From MWCR01 sp041665165 (GTDB lineage Bacteria; Patescibacteriota; Patescibacteriia; 2-12-FULL-60-25): DNA of 47,603 nucleotides. Below, one piece after another: positions 1 through 7,552 of the stretch. Numbering within the stretch: the first letter of the stretch is position 1; each line of letters opens with the position of its first letter. The stretch covers positions 1-47,603 of the forward strand of contig JBAYJJ010000004.1 in NCBI GenBank assembly GCA_041665165.1. Direction: 5' to 3'. The notes under the pieces were generated by a model. That model saw only the letters and a list, made by a program, of their open reading frames with translations, did not search any database and was not told where the DNA came from. Both the position numbers and the translations under genes were made by a program.

Positions 1-222
1 AGGACCGAGATTTACGAACCTCTAGTGCGCCGGCTGTCCCACCAGGGGCACCGCCGGGTAGCTACGTTCGGCACGGATAAACGCTGAAAGCATCTAAGCG
101 TGAAGCCGTCTCCAAGATTAGAATTCAGAGAGCCCTCCTAGACTAGGAGGTTGATAGGCGGTAAGTGTAAGGGCCGCGAGGCCTTCAGCTGAGCCGTACT
201 AATAGCTCGATGCTTCGGCCAT
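1..222 (+). rRNA. 23S ribosomal RNA, 3' end (partial)
   Basis: The first ~220 bases match the conserved 3' part of bacterial 23S rRNA: the GGACCGAG...ACGAACCTCT segment of the sarcin/ricin region, the GATAAACGCTGAAAGCATCTAAG block and the final GTACTAATAGCTCGA. The 5' part lies outside the window. The exact 3' end is estimated. It is followed by a 5S gene, the usual rRNA order. Confidence 0.97.
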
Positions 223-250
223 CCAATGATGATGGCAATGTAATTATCGT

Positions 251-286
251 GTACATAAGGCTACTTTAAAAATTTATGCCTTGTAC
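251..286 (+). other. Hairpin in the 23S-5S spacer
   Basis: GTACATAAGGC (251-261) can pair with GCCTTGTAC (278-286), leaving three bases bulged. It lies just after the 23S 3' end and may be a processing stem. This is inference; no sequence family is recognised. Confidence 0.35.
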
Positions 287-300
287 GTATTATCTTCGAA

Positions 301-368
301 AATTAGCAATGATCAATTTACGATTTTCAATTAATGAAAATTGAGAACTGATAATTGAAAATTGATTT
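301..368. repeat. AT-rich short-word repeat in the rRNA spacer
   Basis: The segment is built of variations on TCAATTTACGATTTTCAATT and AATTGAAAATTG, so words recur in both orientations and can fold into TTTTCAAT/ATTGAAAA stems. A similar element with ACAATTTACAATTAATAATG words abuts the mutM start codon (22833-22870). Function unknown. Confidence 0.5.
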
Positions 369-409
369 GGGACGCTGACTTTACTAAGTAATTCTGTTAC
401 TCGGTGAAG

Positions 410-525
410 CCGGTGGCTCAGCAGTGGGGTCACACCTGTTCCCTTCTCGAACACAGAAGTTAAGCCCACTAGCATCGATGGTACTTGGACCCAACCCGGT
501 CCTGGAAGAGTAGACCGCTGCCGGA
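410..525 (+). rRNA. 5S ribosomal RNA
   Basis: The core has the 5S signatures CACACCTGTTCCCTTCTCGAAC and GAAGTTAAGCCC. Helix I is formed by CCGGTGGC (410-417) with GCTGCCGG (517-524), which fixes both ends to within a few bases. Length about 115 bases, normal for bacterial 5S. Confidence 0.95.
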
Positions 526-529
526 CTAA

Positions 530-561
530 ATAAAAAATCGCCGAAAGGCGGTTTTTTATTT
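530..561 (+). terminator. Intrinsic terminator of the rRNA operon
   Basis: AAAAAATCGCC-GAAA-GGCGGTTTTTT: a GC stem with GAAA tetraloop and a long T tract directly after 5S. It looks usable on both strands. Confidence 0.9.
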
Positions 562-583
562 TTAAAAACAAGCTCATGTCATC

Positions 584-612
584 TTTACATAATTTACGGG
601 ATATAGTAGACT
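584..612 (+). promoter_or_regulatory. Promoter of the 731-1891 lipoprotein gene
   Basis: TTTACA (584-589), 17-base spacer, TAGACT (607-612). The same -10 hexamer and spacing occur at 12923-12951. The leader is about 110 bases and holds a CTTAAC/GTTAAG stem. Confidence 0.55.
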
Positions 613-730
613 TGTGTCTTGTCGATTGCAGTTCCTTAACAAAAAAAAGAGGTTAAGACTGAAAGAATAGGGTAGGAAGTTCCGTTTTTTGGATGGAATT
701 TGGTTGCAGAAAAAAGGGATAAGGTGACTC

Positions 731-1891
731 ATGTTTGTAAGGATTAGGATGTTCGTTACGGCGATGTTTGGGACGTCACTCGCAGTCGTGTTGATGCTGC
801 TTCTGATGGGCTGCGCTGTGGACACCGCTTCGCAACAAGGAGAGTCCATCGGGAACACGCAACAGCTCTGGCAGGCTTCATGGCAGCAGGTTGCCGGAAC
901 GACGTTCGTGCCGCAGAGCAACTCCGTCGTCACCACTTTCGTGGACAATTCAGGTGTCCACATGGTGGGGACCTCCACGGGAAATCGAGTCTGGTACAAG
1001 CGTGTGGCAACGGACGGCGTAACGGTCGTGGTGCCCTGGGCTCAAGTGCCAGGACAGGGCCTCTTCTTCGGCACGCAGTACACGCCCATCATCGTGCGTG
1101 GAACGCAGGTTCTGCGTTCAAGGCAACCCTACATAGTGTTCCGTGTCATCACGGGAGGCGACGTGGAGTACACGACGCTGAACCACTACTTCGTTGGCAA
1201 CACATGGAGCTGGACAGGTACGTGGACTACCGTTCCCACGATCCCCAACGGGGTGCTCCGTCCCGTTGCCGGCACGTACTTGAACGGGAACAATCGAATC
1301 TACCTGTTCTACATCGGCGTGACAGACTACCAACCCTACGTCACGTATTCCGACAACAACGCCTCGACATGGACAGGGCCGTATCTCATCGGCGGCGGTC
1401 AGGCGAACGACTTGGCAGCAGTGGATCATCACACAGACGCGAATAACCACTACATCGAGCTGGTTCGACGCAACCGGCTCAATGGCTACCACTCCTGGAA
1501 TCGTCTCCTGGATCCCGCCGCCCTGGATTCCCCCGATTGGCGTGGATGGCAGACGATCCCCGGTGACGTGAGTTCGTCGGCAGACATTGGTTTGTTGGTG
1601 CAGAAGACCTACAACTTTTGCATCTCCGTGACCGATGAAAACAATTTCCGTCCTTACGAGAACTGCACCACGTACGGCTCCGGAGGAGATTCCAGTACGT
1701 TCGCTGCAACGTGGACGCAGATCCTTCCGGCCTTCGATGCCTACTGGGGCGTCAACGCCACGTCCTATTGCACCAGCAACGACAGCGTTCCTGATCTGTG
1801 CCCTAACGGGAACACCAAGAAGTACGACTACGTCACGCAGAACGGAACCCCGCCTGCGGGGTACCAGTACGTGCAGTGGGAACTGAAGTAA
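731..1891 (+). CDS. Secreted lipoprotein with a propeller-like repeat pattern, function unknown
   Basis: The 386-residue product starts with a basic N-terminus, a hydrophobic stretch and a lipobox ending LLMGC (Cys about residue 28), so it should be lipid-anchored outside the membrane. The body is rich in Trp, Tyr, Thr and Asn, with recurring blades such as WQASWQQV, TWTTVPTI and WRGWQTI, resembling a sialidase/BNR-like beta-propeller; the family is not certain. Cys pairs near the C-terminus may form disulfides. AAGGTGA sits 4-5 bases before the ATG as Shine-Dalgarno site. The coding GC content looks higher than in neighbouring housekeeping genes. It stands alone, and no terminator with a T tract is visible before the structured stretch at 1892-2067. 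Confidence 0.8.
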   Translation: MFVRIRMFVTAMFGTSLAVVLMLLLMGCAVDTASQQGESIGNTQQLWQASWQQVAGTTFVPQSNSVVTTFVDNSGVHMVGTSTGNRVWYKRVATDGVTVVVPWAQVPGQGLFFGTQYTPIIVRGTQVLRSRQPYIVFRVITGGDVEYTTLNHYFVGNTWSWTGTWTTVPTIPNGVLRPVAGTYLNGNNRIYLFYIGVTDYQPYVTYSDNNASTWTGPYLIGGGQANDLAAVDHHTDANNHYIELVRRNRLNGYHSWNRLLDPAALDSPDWRGWQTIPGDVSSSADIGLLVQKTYNFCISVTDENNFRPYENCTTYGSGGDSSTFAATWTQILPAFDAYWGVNATSYCTSNDSVPDLCPNGNTKKYDYVTQNGTPPAGYQYVQWELK

Positions 1892-2067
1892 GCCTCCGCT
1901 GTTCAGGTTTGAACTGAGCTTACACAGCGAATCCTAAGCGTCTCCTTCGACGCTAAACACTCTCTCGCCACGCGCCGTTCTGGTGTATGGCATTCTCTGA
2001 GCCCTGTATCTCAACGGGCTCGGAGACGAAAGCAAGATCACGAATCATTTTGCGGTTTTACTTTCCG
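1892..2067 (+). other. Gene-free stretch with competing hairpins
   Basis: No ORF is supported. AGCGTC (1938-1943) pairs with GACGCT (1949-1954), but the overlapping CGTCTCC (1939-1945) can instead pair with GGAGACG (2022-2028). GAGCCC/GGGCTC (1999-2004/2016-2021) forms a third stem. It may be the processed 3' end of the upstream mRNA; no downstream plus-strand gene is available to be regulated. Confidence 0.35.
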
Positions 2068-2098
2068 CAAAAACCCTCCTTATCGGAGGGTTTTTGCT
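2068..2098. terminator. Bidirectional intrinsic terminator
   Basis: GCAAAAACCCTCC-TTAT-CGGAGGGTTTTTGC. The minus-strand arm includes the last codons and TAA of the HD-domain gene, so this terminator and that coding end overlap. Confidence 0.85.
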
Positions 2099-2919
2099 AT
2101 TCTGAAATTTTCTACCAACCTTTCAGCCTCCTCGCCACACTCAATATCACCAAAAGCTTTAAGGATACTTTGCTCCATGTCTGCTTTGTAGGTCTCGATT
2201 TTTTGCCTGGCGCATTCAATGCCAAACCGTTGCTCGTCAGTCGGGCCAAAGAGTTGGTTTAGGACAACGGTCAAAGCATCTTCTCTTTCTGTATTGGCCG
2301 GCACCCAATCCAGCCTCTCCTGTAAACTCAGGCTCGGGTCATACATGGGCACGCCCATGCTTTTGCAAAAGTTCATGGTGCGATACACCGAACCCGGGTG
2401 GAACCAGCCGACTTGGTCTGCTGATTGCACGATTTTGCCAATGATTGTTTGTGGGGGATTCAAATGGGGAGTGAGATTTGGATTTTGAAAGTCATGGCTG
2501 AGTACTGCATCGCTTACAAATGGAGTGAGATGCTGGAGATGGTGCACTAAACAAAACGTTTCGGCTCTTTCTGCGCTTACAATATGATGTCGAACCTGAT
2601 CAGCACCGAGGATCAACCCGTCATTATTGATTCTGCCGCTGTCATGGAACACTGCGGCGATTGATGTCGCGGTCAAAGCTGATTCCCAGGCGCGTGCAGG
2701 GTCAATTTTTTCTCCAGCCAAGACCAGTTCCTGCTTTTCCGAGTTATTGAGCTTTTCTATGAATTTCAAACAGGCTGTTTTGACCTGATTACCATGTTCC
2801 AGCCCATGATGCGTCTCGCGGAAAAAAGACTCCAGCCATTTTTTGTCATTAAAAACATTTTTCAATAAATCTGCGATTGCAGGCTCGTCCAAGGTATAAA
2901 AATCCAAGACTAAATTCAT
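2080..2919 (-). CDS. HD-domain phosphohydrolase-like protein
   Basis: The 279-residue protein carries the spaced His/Asp pattern of HD-superfamily metal-dependent phosphohydrolases: a His cluster in ETHHGLEHG (about residue 36-44), the HD pair in AVFHDSGR (about 90-97), further His residues in the following helices, and a late Asp in QSADQVG. These residues normally bind a divalent metal; the substrate cannot be told. No signal peptide, so cytosolic. There is no Shine-Dalgarno site; GATAAG or TAAGTT lies a few bases before the ATG, consistent with a leaderless start but the -10 is weak. The gene ends inside the terminator at 2068-2098. Confidence 0.75.
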   Translation of the reverse strand: MNLVLDFYTLDEPAIADLLKNVFNDKKWLESFFRETHHGLEHGNQVKTACLKFIEKLNNSEKQELVLAGEKIDPARAWESALTATSIAAVFHDSGRINNDGLILGADQVRHHIVSAERAETFCLVHHLQHLTPFVSDAVLSHDFQNPNLTPHLNPPQTIIGKIVQSADQVGWFHPGSVYRTMNFCKSMGVPMYDPSLSLQERLDWVPANTEREDALTVVLNQLFGPTDEQRFGIECARQKIETYKADMEQSILKAFGDIECGEEAERLVENFRIAKTLR

Positions 2920-2999
2920 AAAAACTTATCAACAATTGAGGCAATCTTAGCTAGGTTTCAATTGTTTGTAAAACTTGGCCAGATTTGGGATTTTATCAA

Positions 3000-3033
3000 A
3001 AAAGCACTCTCAGCTATTGCCTTGAGTGCTCTA
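3000..3033 (-). terminator. Terminator of the 109-residue gene
   Basis: On the minus strand AGCACTC...GAGTGCT is followed by TTTTTT. The stem overlaps the stop codon. The same AGCACTC/GAGTGCT stem with different loop is used at 5134-5170. Confidence 0.8.
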
Positions 3034-3360
3034 GAACATAGTCCTGGTTTTGTCCAAGCGAACCACTACCTCGTGAGATTCGGAATTCTGGCCATCGAAA
3101 CGGGTGAGAATCCAGACCTTCTTCTCTGTGGAGAAATAGATTTCTTGGAAGTTCCCACGGCCGATGTTTATGCTCGGAAAGCAAATGTGCAAGGAACTGT
3201 TTTGGACCTTGAGGGCCGTGACCAACACTGTCATGAAGATCTCATTACCGGTCCGGCTTTCGATGTGAATTACTTTGCCAACGATACTTGGCTCCACGGG
3301 CAAGTCACAGAATCGGAGCGTCGCTACCAAGATGCATACAGGCTCTTTTACCTCGAACAT
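3031..3360 (-). CDS. Unrecognised small protein (109 residues)
   Basis: I do not recognise a family. The product is a mixed beta-rich cytosolic protein with two Cys residues in the first 20 positions and no signal peptide or membrane segment. The minus strand was chosen because all expression signals agree: a TTGACA promoter at 3391-3419, AAGGAGG five bases before ATG, and a terminator touching the stop codon. An overlapping 154-codon plus-strand frame has none of these. It is one of the single-gene cassettes described in the findings, followed upstream by a similar cassette at 3492-3866. Confidence 0.75.
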   Translation of the reverse strand: MFEVKEPVCILVATLRFCDLPVEPSIVGKVIHIESRTGNEIFMTVLVTALKVQNSSLHICFPSINIGRGNFQEIYFSTEKKVWILTRFDGQNSESHEVVVRLDKTRTMF

Positions 3361-3390
3361 GTCGTCCTCCTTGAGCTGCGTGATTGCGCA

Positions 3391-3419
3391 AAATTACAGG
3401 TAGGCGGCTGTTTTGTCAA
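3391..3419 (-). promoter_or_regulatory. Promoter of the 3031-3360 gene
   Basis: Minus strand TTGACA (3419-3414), 17-base spacer, TAATTT (3396-3391). Leader about 25 bases before the AAGGAGG site. Confidence 0.75.
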
Positions 3420-3433
3420 GAAGTGAGGCCTAA

Positions 3434-3478
3434 ATAAAAAAAGCCGCACTCTCGAAGATGAATCTTCGATGAATGCGG
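3434..3478 (-). terminator. Terminator of the 3492-3866 gene
   Basis: On the minus strand CCGCA and TCGAAGAT pair with ATCTTCGA and TGCGG, then a T-rich tail. Stop codon is 14 bases upstream. Confidence 0.85.
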
Positions 3479-3491
3479 AAGAAGCGGGTTG

Positions 3492-3866
3492 CTACTCGGT
3501 TGGAGAAGCGGCCTCGAGCAGCTTTTTGAGTTCACTAACGAGAATCGTCACGGACGACAACTTGGACTTGTCTGGGTCGTAACTAGGGGTTTCGATTTGA
3601 GCACCTTGCATGATGTCGATTCCAAGCGCTGCATTCAGAGCCGTGATTCGCATCAGCTCGTTTTTGTTGGGTTTCTGCTGCTCAAGATTGAGGATCAGCA
3701 GTACACCTCTTGGGCATCCATTCTCGATTTCTTTGGCAAAACAAGTGACGCGGGTTTGCGCCCACTCTTTCGCGTCTTGCACGAGTTTTTCGTTTCGCTC
3801 CCTCTCCACTCTTGCTTCATAAGAGGTGATGGAGCTCAGGATATGTTTTCCTCTCTCGGTCAGCAT
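3492..3866 (-). CDS. Unrecognised cytosolic protein (124 residues)
   Basis: No family is recognised. The first half is highly charged and predicted helical (many Glu, Arg and Lys); a Cys occurs at about residue 42 and another in NGCPRG. There is no signal peptide. GGAGG stands nine bases before the ATG. A near-consensus promoter (3906-3934) precedes it and its own terminator follows, so it is transcribed alone. The cassette lies head-to-head with the beta-lactamase-like gene at 3967, leaving a short divergent promoter region. Confidence 0.8.
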   Translation of the reverse strand: MLTERGKHILSSITSYEARVERERNEKLVQDAKEWAQTRVTCFAKEIENGCPRGVLLILNLEQQKPNKNELMRITALNAALGIDIMQGAQIETPSYDPDKSKLSSVTILVSELKKLLEAASPTE

Positions 3867-3905
3867 CTTCGTTACCTCCGTTGTAGGTGCGGGTTTGACC
3901 GCCTA

Positions 3906-3934
3906 AACATAGATGAAAACCATGTTTTTGTCAA
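3906..3934 (-). promoter_or_regulatory. Promoter of the 3492-3866 gene
   Basis: Minus strand TTGACA (3934-3929), 17-base spacer, TATGTT (3911-3906). The spacer begins AAAACATGGTTTT and is nearly the same as that of the promoter at 34827-34855. Confidence 0.85.
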
Positions 3935-3949
3935 GGGAGCAAGGATTTC

Positions 3950-3958
3950 TGGTATACT
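3950..3958 (+). promoter_or_regulatory. Extended -10 of the 3967 gene (leaderless start)
   Basis: TGGTATACT: TG-N extension plus TATACT (3953-3958), ending eight bases before the ATG at 3967. A start site at or next to the ATG is predicted; no Shine-Dalgarno site exists. Confidence 0.75.
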
Positions 3959-3966
3959 ACTGGCAT

Positions 3967-5136
3967 ATGAACTTTTATTTTAAACGCGTTGCCATAGTTT
4001 GTTCCTTTATTTTGCTTACAGTTACGCTGTCTGGCTGCGGTTTGAATTATAAATCACTTGGAATCAAGGGTTTGTCCAAGGAAGTCGCGACGTTTGAACC
4101 GAGCATCCAACAACAGCTCGAACAATCTCTGACCGAAGGCATGATCCAGTCCAAAGTTCCGGGAGTAATCGTTGGCATTTGGTCGCCCAAAGGCACATGG
4201 GTGCATGCCCAGGGATATGCGGACATAAAAACAGGCAAACAAATATCAGTGAGCGATAGTTTCAGGATCGCGAGCAACAGCAAGATGTTTACAGCCAAGA
4301 CGATCATGCTTTTGGCTGAGCAGGGCAAGCTCGGTTTGGATGACAAGCTCTCAAAATATGTTGCAGGCGTGAAAAACGGGAATGCTGTCACCATCCGCCA
4401 GCTGCTCAACATGACCTCGGGCATCTATGACTTTACTCTGAATAAGGAATTCAGCGAAAAATATTTTGAAAATCCTACTATGCCTTTTTCTGACCAGGAT
4501 TTTTTGAAAGTCGTGGCCAAAGGCAAGCCCACGTTTGCGCCGGGCAAGGGTTGGAAATATTCAAACTCCAATTACTATCTATTGGGCATGGTCATTGAGA
4601 AAGAAATGACCAAAAAAGCTGAGGATGTGATCATGGATCTGGCGATCAAGCCCATGAATTTGAAGAATACATATTTTCCAACTGGCAATGAATTGCTTGG
4701 CAATGTTGCCCATGGATACAAGGATGTTGATGGGAAATTAACGGATTACACGACTCAAAACCCCATGATTCCTTGGACAGCTGGTTCCATGGTATCTGAT
4801 ATTTATGACATGAAAAATTGGGTCAAAGCCTATGCCACCGGGGAAGGTTTGAGCCCAAGCATGCTAGCTGAACAACTTAAATGGATTGATGAACCCGGCC
4901 AAGCTGGAGACGTGCGTTATGGCATGGGCACCATGTATATTGATGGCTTTATCGGGCACGCGGGCGTTATCTTTGGCTACAATACATTCATGGGATATTC
5001 GCCTAAGGAGGATGCGACCATAATCGTCATGACAACAACGGATGATGACCATGATGGCGCGGCTGTGAAACTGTTTGCCCACTTCTTGAAGACCCTTTGG
5101 CCCGAAGATTTGGCCAAATCCCGTTTAGCGAAATAA
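3967..5136 (+). CDS. Class C beta-lactamase-like serine hydrolase lipoprotein
   Basis: The 389-residue product has a lipobox LSGC after a short hydrophobic segment, so it is membrane-anchored on the outer face. The serine beta-lactamase/D,D-peptidase fold is marked by SNSK (SxxK nucleophile and base, about residue 103-106), YSN in YSNSNYYLLG (YxN), and HAG in GHAGVIFG, which takes the place of KTG. Such proteins act on D-amino-acid peptides, esters or amides; a peptidoglycan carboxypeptidase or esterase role is as likely as antibiotic resistance. The start at 3967 was preferred to upstream ATGs because it begins the signal peptide and sits eight bases after an extended -10. It diverges from the 3492-3866 cassette. 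Confidence 0.88.
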   Translation: MNFYFKRVAIVCSFILLTVTLSGCGLNYKSLGIKGLSKEVATFEPSIQQQLEQSLTEGMIQSKVPGVIVGIWSPKGTWVHAQGYADIKTGKQISVSDSFRIASNSKMFTAKTIMLLAEQGKLGLDDKLSKYVAGVKNGNAVTIRQLLNMTSGIYDFTLNKEFSEKYFENPTMPFSDQDFLKVVAKGKPTFAPGKGWKYSNSNYYLLGMVIEKEMTKKAEDVIMDLAIKPMNLKNTYFPTGNELLGNVAHGYKDVDGKLTDYTTQNPMIPWTAGSMVSDIYDMKNWVKAYATGEGLSPSMLAEQLKWIDEPGQAGDVRYGMGTMYIDGFIGHAGVIFGYNTFMGYSPKEDATIIVMTTTDDDHDGAAVKLFAHFLKTLWPEDLAKSRLAK

Positions 5137-5170
5137 AAAAAGCACTCAGAGCAATGGTCGTGAGTGCTTA
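5134..5170. terminator. Convergent terminator
   Basis: AGCACTCA (5141-5148) pairs with TGAGTGCT (5161-5168). The T tract lies on the minus strand side, so it serves mainly the 5202-6089 gene, but it stands between two converging genes. Confidence 0.8.
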
Positions 5171-5201
5171 AGAAGTATCCTAGTTGGAAGGGAAAGAAGT
5201 A

Positions 5202-6089
5202 CTATTTGCGAGCGGCTTTCCATGCCTCGAATTCAGCTCCTGATTTGAACGGGCCGTGATTGATGAGAGCCTTGATTGGCTCATCACTTTTGACCCATTC
5301 GATTTCCTTGATTCCTTTGAGTACATCCGGAGTCAAGTGGAAGGCTGCGGGATCATCGTCCCAGTCCGCGTAATTGCTGAAATCCCTGATCAAACGGACG
5401 CAGCAATTGTAATTGCCGGTCTTTACGGCGCCGTCGAAAGCCCGGAAGTACAGGTCTTTAAGGAGCGTGTCGAAGCTCGCCTCGGTTCTTCGTTGCCACA
5501 AGGCCGAGGTGAAGTGGCTCAAGGAATGGACCCAATACCCATGCTCATTGGGATTTTTGGGCTGGCTGCGGGCGAAGCACTTGAGCGCTGTTTCAATTAC
5601 CTCGAGTTTGCAGCATTCTCTGAGCACGAGGTCAACAATCTTCTCTTCGAGGATGTAATCGTGAAGAAAAGAGATCGAAGCTTGGGCGTCATCGCTATTG
5701 ACGCGATTGATCTGGTCCCGAATGTTGCGAATGATTTGATTCTCGAAGCGCTGTATCGCTTCATTGATCCCGTAGCCACGACGCTCCGCATTGTCATACA
5801 GCACGCCCGAGAACTGCTCAATCGGCCCGCCGCTGTTAGCGAAGATAATGCCTCGATAGCCTTCTTTGCGCAGGGCGCGCACGACATCTGCGCCGGTTAC
5901 GTCTTTGGCGCCCAAGCCATAGCCAACCAGCACGATATCTGGTCCCAGCTCTTTGACATCGCAACAGGTCTGCTCGATTGAAACAAATGGCTGAAGGTGC
6001 AGCACCGTGTGCCGGTCGCCAAAACCAGCCTGTGCGCATTGTTGCTTGATCTCGTCCATGCGGTCATCTACGAACATGATAATAGCCAT
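5202..6089 (-). CDS. Protein with a degenerate receiver-like N-terminus
   Basis: The N-terminal ~110 of 295 residues resemble a response-regulator receiver domain: a first strand ending in VDDR (acidic pair), then GPDIVLVGYGLG where the phosphoacceptor Asp would be, and FANSGG at the Ser/Thr position. The expected Asp is replaced by Gly and no Lys of the K-P motif is seen, so phosphorylation is doubtful and this may be a pseudo-receiver. The remaining ~185 residues are helical with a pair of Cys (RECCKL) and are unrecognised. AAGGAG lies eight bases before the ATG. Own promoter and terminator; divergent from the TrmB-type regulator. Confidence 0.65.
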   Translation of the reverse strand: MAIIMFVDDRMDEIKQQCAQAGFGDRHTVLHLQPFVSIEQTCCDVKELGPDIVLVGYGLGAKDVTGADVVRALRKEGYRGIIFANSGGPIEQFSGVLYDNAERRGYGINEAIQRFENQIIRNIRDQINRVNSDDAQASISFLHDYILEEKIVDLVLRECCKLEVIETALKCFARSQPKNPNEHGYWVHSLSHFTSALWQRRTEASFDTLLKDLYFRAFDGAVKTGNYNCCVRLIRDFSNYADWDDDPAAFHLTPDVLKGIKEIEWVKSDEPIKALINHGPFKSGAEFEAWKAARK

Positions 6090-6132
6090 GAGATTTCTCC
6101 TTGTAGTTGTCGCAGTTCATTGCTGACTAATA

Positions 6133-6161
6133 AGGATACCTCAAATTGTGATTATTGTCAA
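6133..6161 (-). promoter_or_regulatory. Promoter of the 5202-6089 gene
   Basis: Minus strand TTGACA (6161-6156), 17-base spacer, TATCCT (6138-6133). The -10 hexamer is the same as that of the divergent regulator gene. Confidence 0.8.
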
Positions 6162-6235
6162 CTATAACACCCATAATATGGTTAAAAATACAGGATTGAG
6201 GCTAAGGTACGATGGTTTATTGTCGTAAAAATAAG

Positions 6236-6264
6236 TTGACACATTCGTCATTTTGTGATATCCT
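6236..6264 (+). promoter_or_regulatory. Promoter of the TrmB-type regulator, leaderless
   Basis: TTGACA (6236-6241), 17-base spacer, TATCCT (6259-6264). The ATG at 6273 begins nine bases after the -10, where transcription should start. Confidence 0.85.
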
Positions 6265-6272
6265 GCCAGTAT

Positions 6273-7052
6273 ATGCCAAGAATTGATGAGATATTAAAGG
6301 CCTTTTCCCTCACGGATATTGAGGCCAAGGTCTATTTATCGGCTTTAAGTCTGGAAAAGCCGGCGGTCGCACAGATTGCCAAGAAAGTCGGCCTCAACCG
6401 CACGGCTGCTTATCATCACATAAACCACCTTTTGGAAAAAGGCTTTTTGAAGCAAACGCGCAAGGGCAGGGTAGTGCAGCTCGTGGCCGTGTCGCCGGCT
6501 GAATTGGCCGAGCGGTTTGAGCGCATTACCACTGATTTTAAGAGCATGGTTCCGCAGTTAGAATCTTTGCAAAAGATTTCACGTGAAACCCCGATAATCG
6601 AAATCACTGAATCACGCCGCGGGTATTCGCAGATCTACGGCGAGATCTCTTCCATGCCTGAGGGTTCAATGTTTCGCGTGTTGGAAGGCGCGCAAGCTTG
6701 GCAAATAGAATTGCAATTACAGTCTGAAAAAGACTTGAATACGTTTTTCACACGCATCGTTGAACGTAAGATCGTGACACGCGGTATTTTTACTGAAGAA
6801 GTATCTGAGGTTATCGAGAAGGGTCTCAGCAGAACGAATCGGAAAGTTTTTGAAGCGCGCCAATGGCAACTAAAATCTTTGCCCACGGCCATGTTGCCAT
6901 TCCAGCAGCTCATGTTCATCTACGGTGACAAAACAGTATTTGTCTTTCCGAGTTCGTCTTTGGTCATGTCCATCAAACACAAGGATGTCGCTGAGGCTAT
7001 GCTGGCCATGTTTGAAGGCCTGTTCAATTTTGGGAAAAGTGTTAAGTTCTAG
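6273..7052 (+). CDS. TrmB-type transcriptional regulator
   Basis: The 259-residue protein begins with a winged helix-turn-helix of the TrmB class: LTDIEAKVYLSAL, then AVAQIAKKVGLNRTAAYHHI as recognition helix region, and LLEKGFL leading to the wing. The C-terminal part, with a phospholipase-D-like/effector-type arrangement in TrmB relatives, contains MFRVLEG and VFPSSSLVMSIK. TrmB proteins usually sense sugars or other small ligands, but the ligand here is unknown. The start at 6273 was preferred to the GTG at 6255 because that GTG lies within the promoter. It could act on the divergent pair or on the EamA transporter downstream; this is inference. Confidence 0.85.
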   Translation: MPRIDEILKAFSLTDIEAKVYLSALSLEKPAVAQIAKKVGLNRTAAYHHINHLLEKGFLKQTRKGRVVQLVAVSPAELAERFERITTDFKSMVPQLESLQKISRETPIIEITESRRGYSQIYGEISSMPEGSMFRVLEGAQAWQIELQLQSEKDLNTFFTRIVERKIVTRGIFTEEVSEVIEKGLSRTNRKVFEARQWQLKSLPTAMLPFQQLMFIYGDKTVFVFPSSSLVMSIKHKDVAEAMLAMFEGLFNFGKSVKF

Positions 7053-7080
7053 ACAAGACTGGTTATCTGGCTGACTTGCC

Positions 7081-7089
7081 TGCTATAAT
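7081..7089 (+). promoter_or_regulatory. Extended -10 of the 7102 gene
   Basis: TGCTATAAT, a perfect TG-N-TATAAT, ends 12 bases before the ATG. Leader of only a few bases; no Shine-Dalgarno site. Confidence 0.85.
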
Positions 7090-7101
7090 ATTGCCAGCTT
7101 T

Positions 7102-7524
7102 ATGAATCCCTTTGAGAAGATAAGCCCAGCGGAAAAATCCTTGCAGGATTTGAAGACTTTTTATAAGAAAACAGGCAAGCTGGATGAGCTTAAGGCATTG
7201 GAAGGTCCACTAGTACCTGTTTTACCGGAGAAGTATCTTAAAATGCTCAAATCGATTGATCTGGAAATGGTAGAAAGGACCATGAAGAAAATCAAAACTA
7301 TTTTTGCGCCGCCATTTCCATTCCACGTTGAACCAGAAGATATTTTATCTCCAGACGAGCTAAAAAATTTGGTAGATGCGCTGGCTATCGCGGCTTATGA
7401 TCAGAAATTTTTATTGACTGGAGCCGTTGCCATAGAGAATAAGATTGCAGACAATCAAATTTTAGAACCAAAAGACATTGAATTGTTGGAAAAGAGCATT
7501 GAAGACTTCAAAAAGTATGTTTAA
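7102..7524 (+). CDS. Unrecognised soluble protein (140 residues)
   Basis: No family is recognised. The product is charged and predicted largely helical, with a Pro-rich middle (FAPPFPFHVEPEDIL) and no signal peptide or membrane segment. The TATAAT close to the ATG and the orderly position between regulator and transporter genes support a real gene. It is followed after 28 bases by the transporter gene, which has its own -10. Confidence 0.7.
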   Translation: MNPFEKISPAEKSLQDLKTFYKKTGKLDELKALEGPLVPVLPEKYLKMLKSIDLEMVERTMKKIKTIFAPPFPFHVEPEDILSPDELKNLVDALAIAAYDQKFLLTGAVAIENKIADNQILEPKDIELLEKSIEDFKKYV

Positions 7525-7535
7525 AGTTGGTTGGA

Positions 7536-7544
7536 TGGTATAAT
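7536..7544 (+). promoter_or_regulatory. Extended -10 of the EamA transporter gene
   Basis: TGGTATAAT ends eight bases before the ATG at 7553, predicting a leaderless mRNA. Confidence 0.85.
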
Positions 7545-7552
7545 TTTCAGCA

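Noticed and set aside
2962..3426. 154-codon plus-strand frame
   Set aside because: It lies opposite the 3031-3360 gene, which has promoter, Shine-Dalgarno site and terminator; the plus frame has no such signals and crosses two of those elements.
5256..5981. 241-codon plus-strand frame
   Set aside because: It is a shadow of the 5202-6089 gene; no start signals and the minus strand has a complete set.
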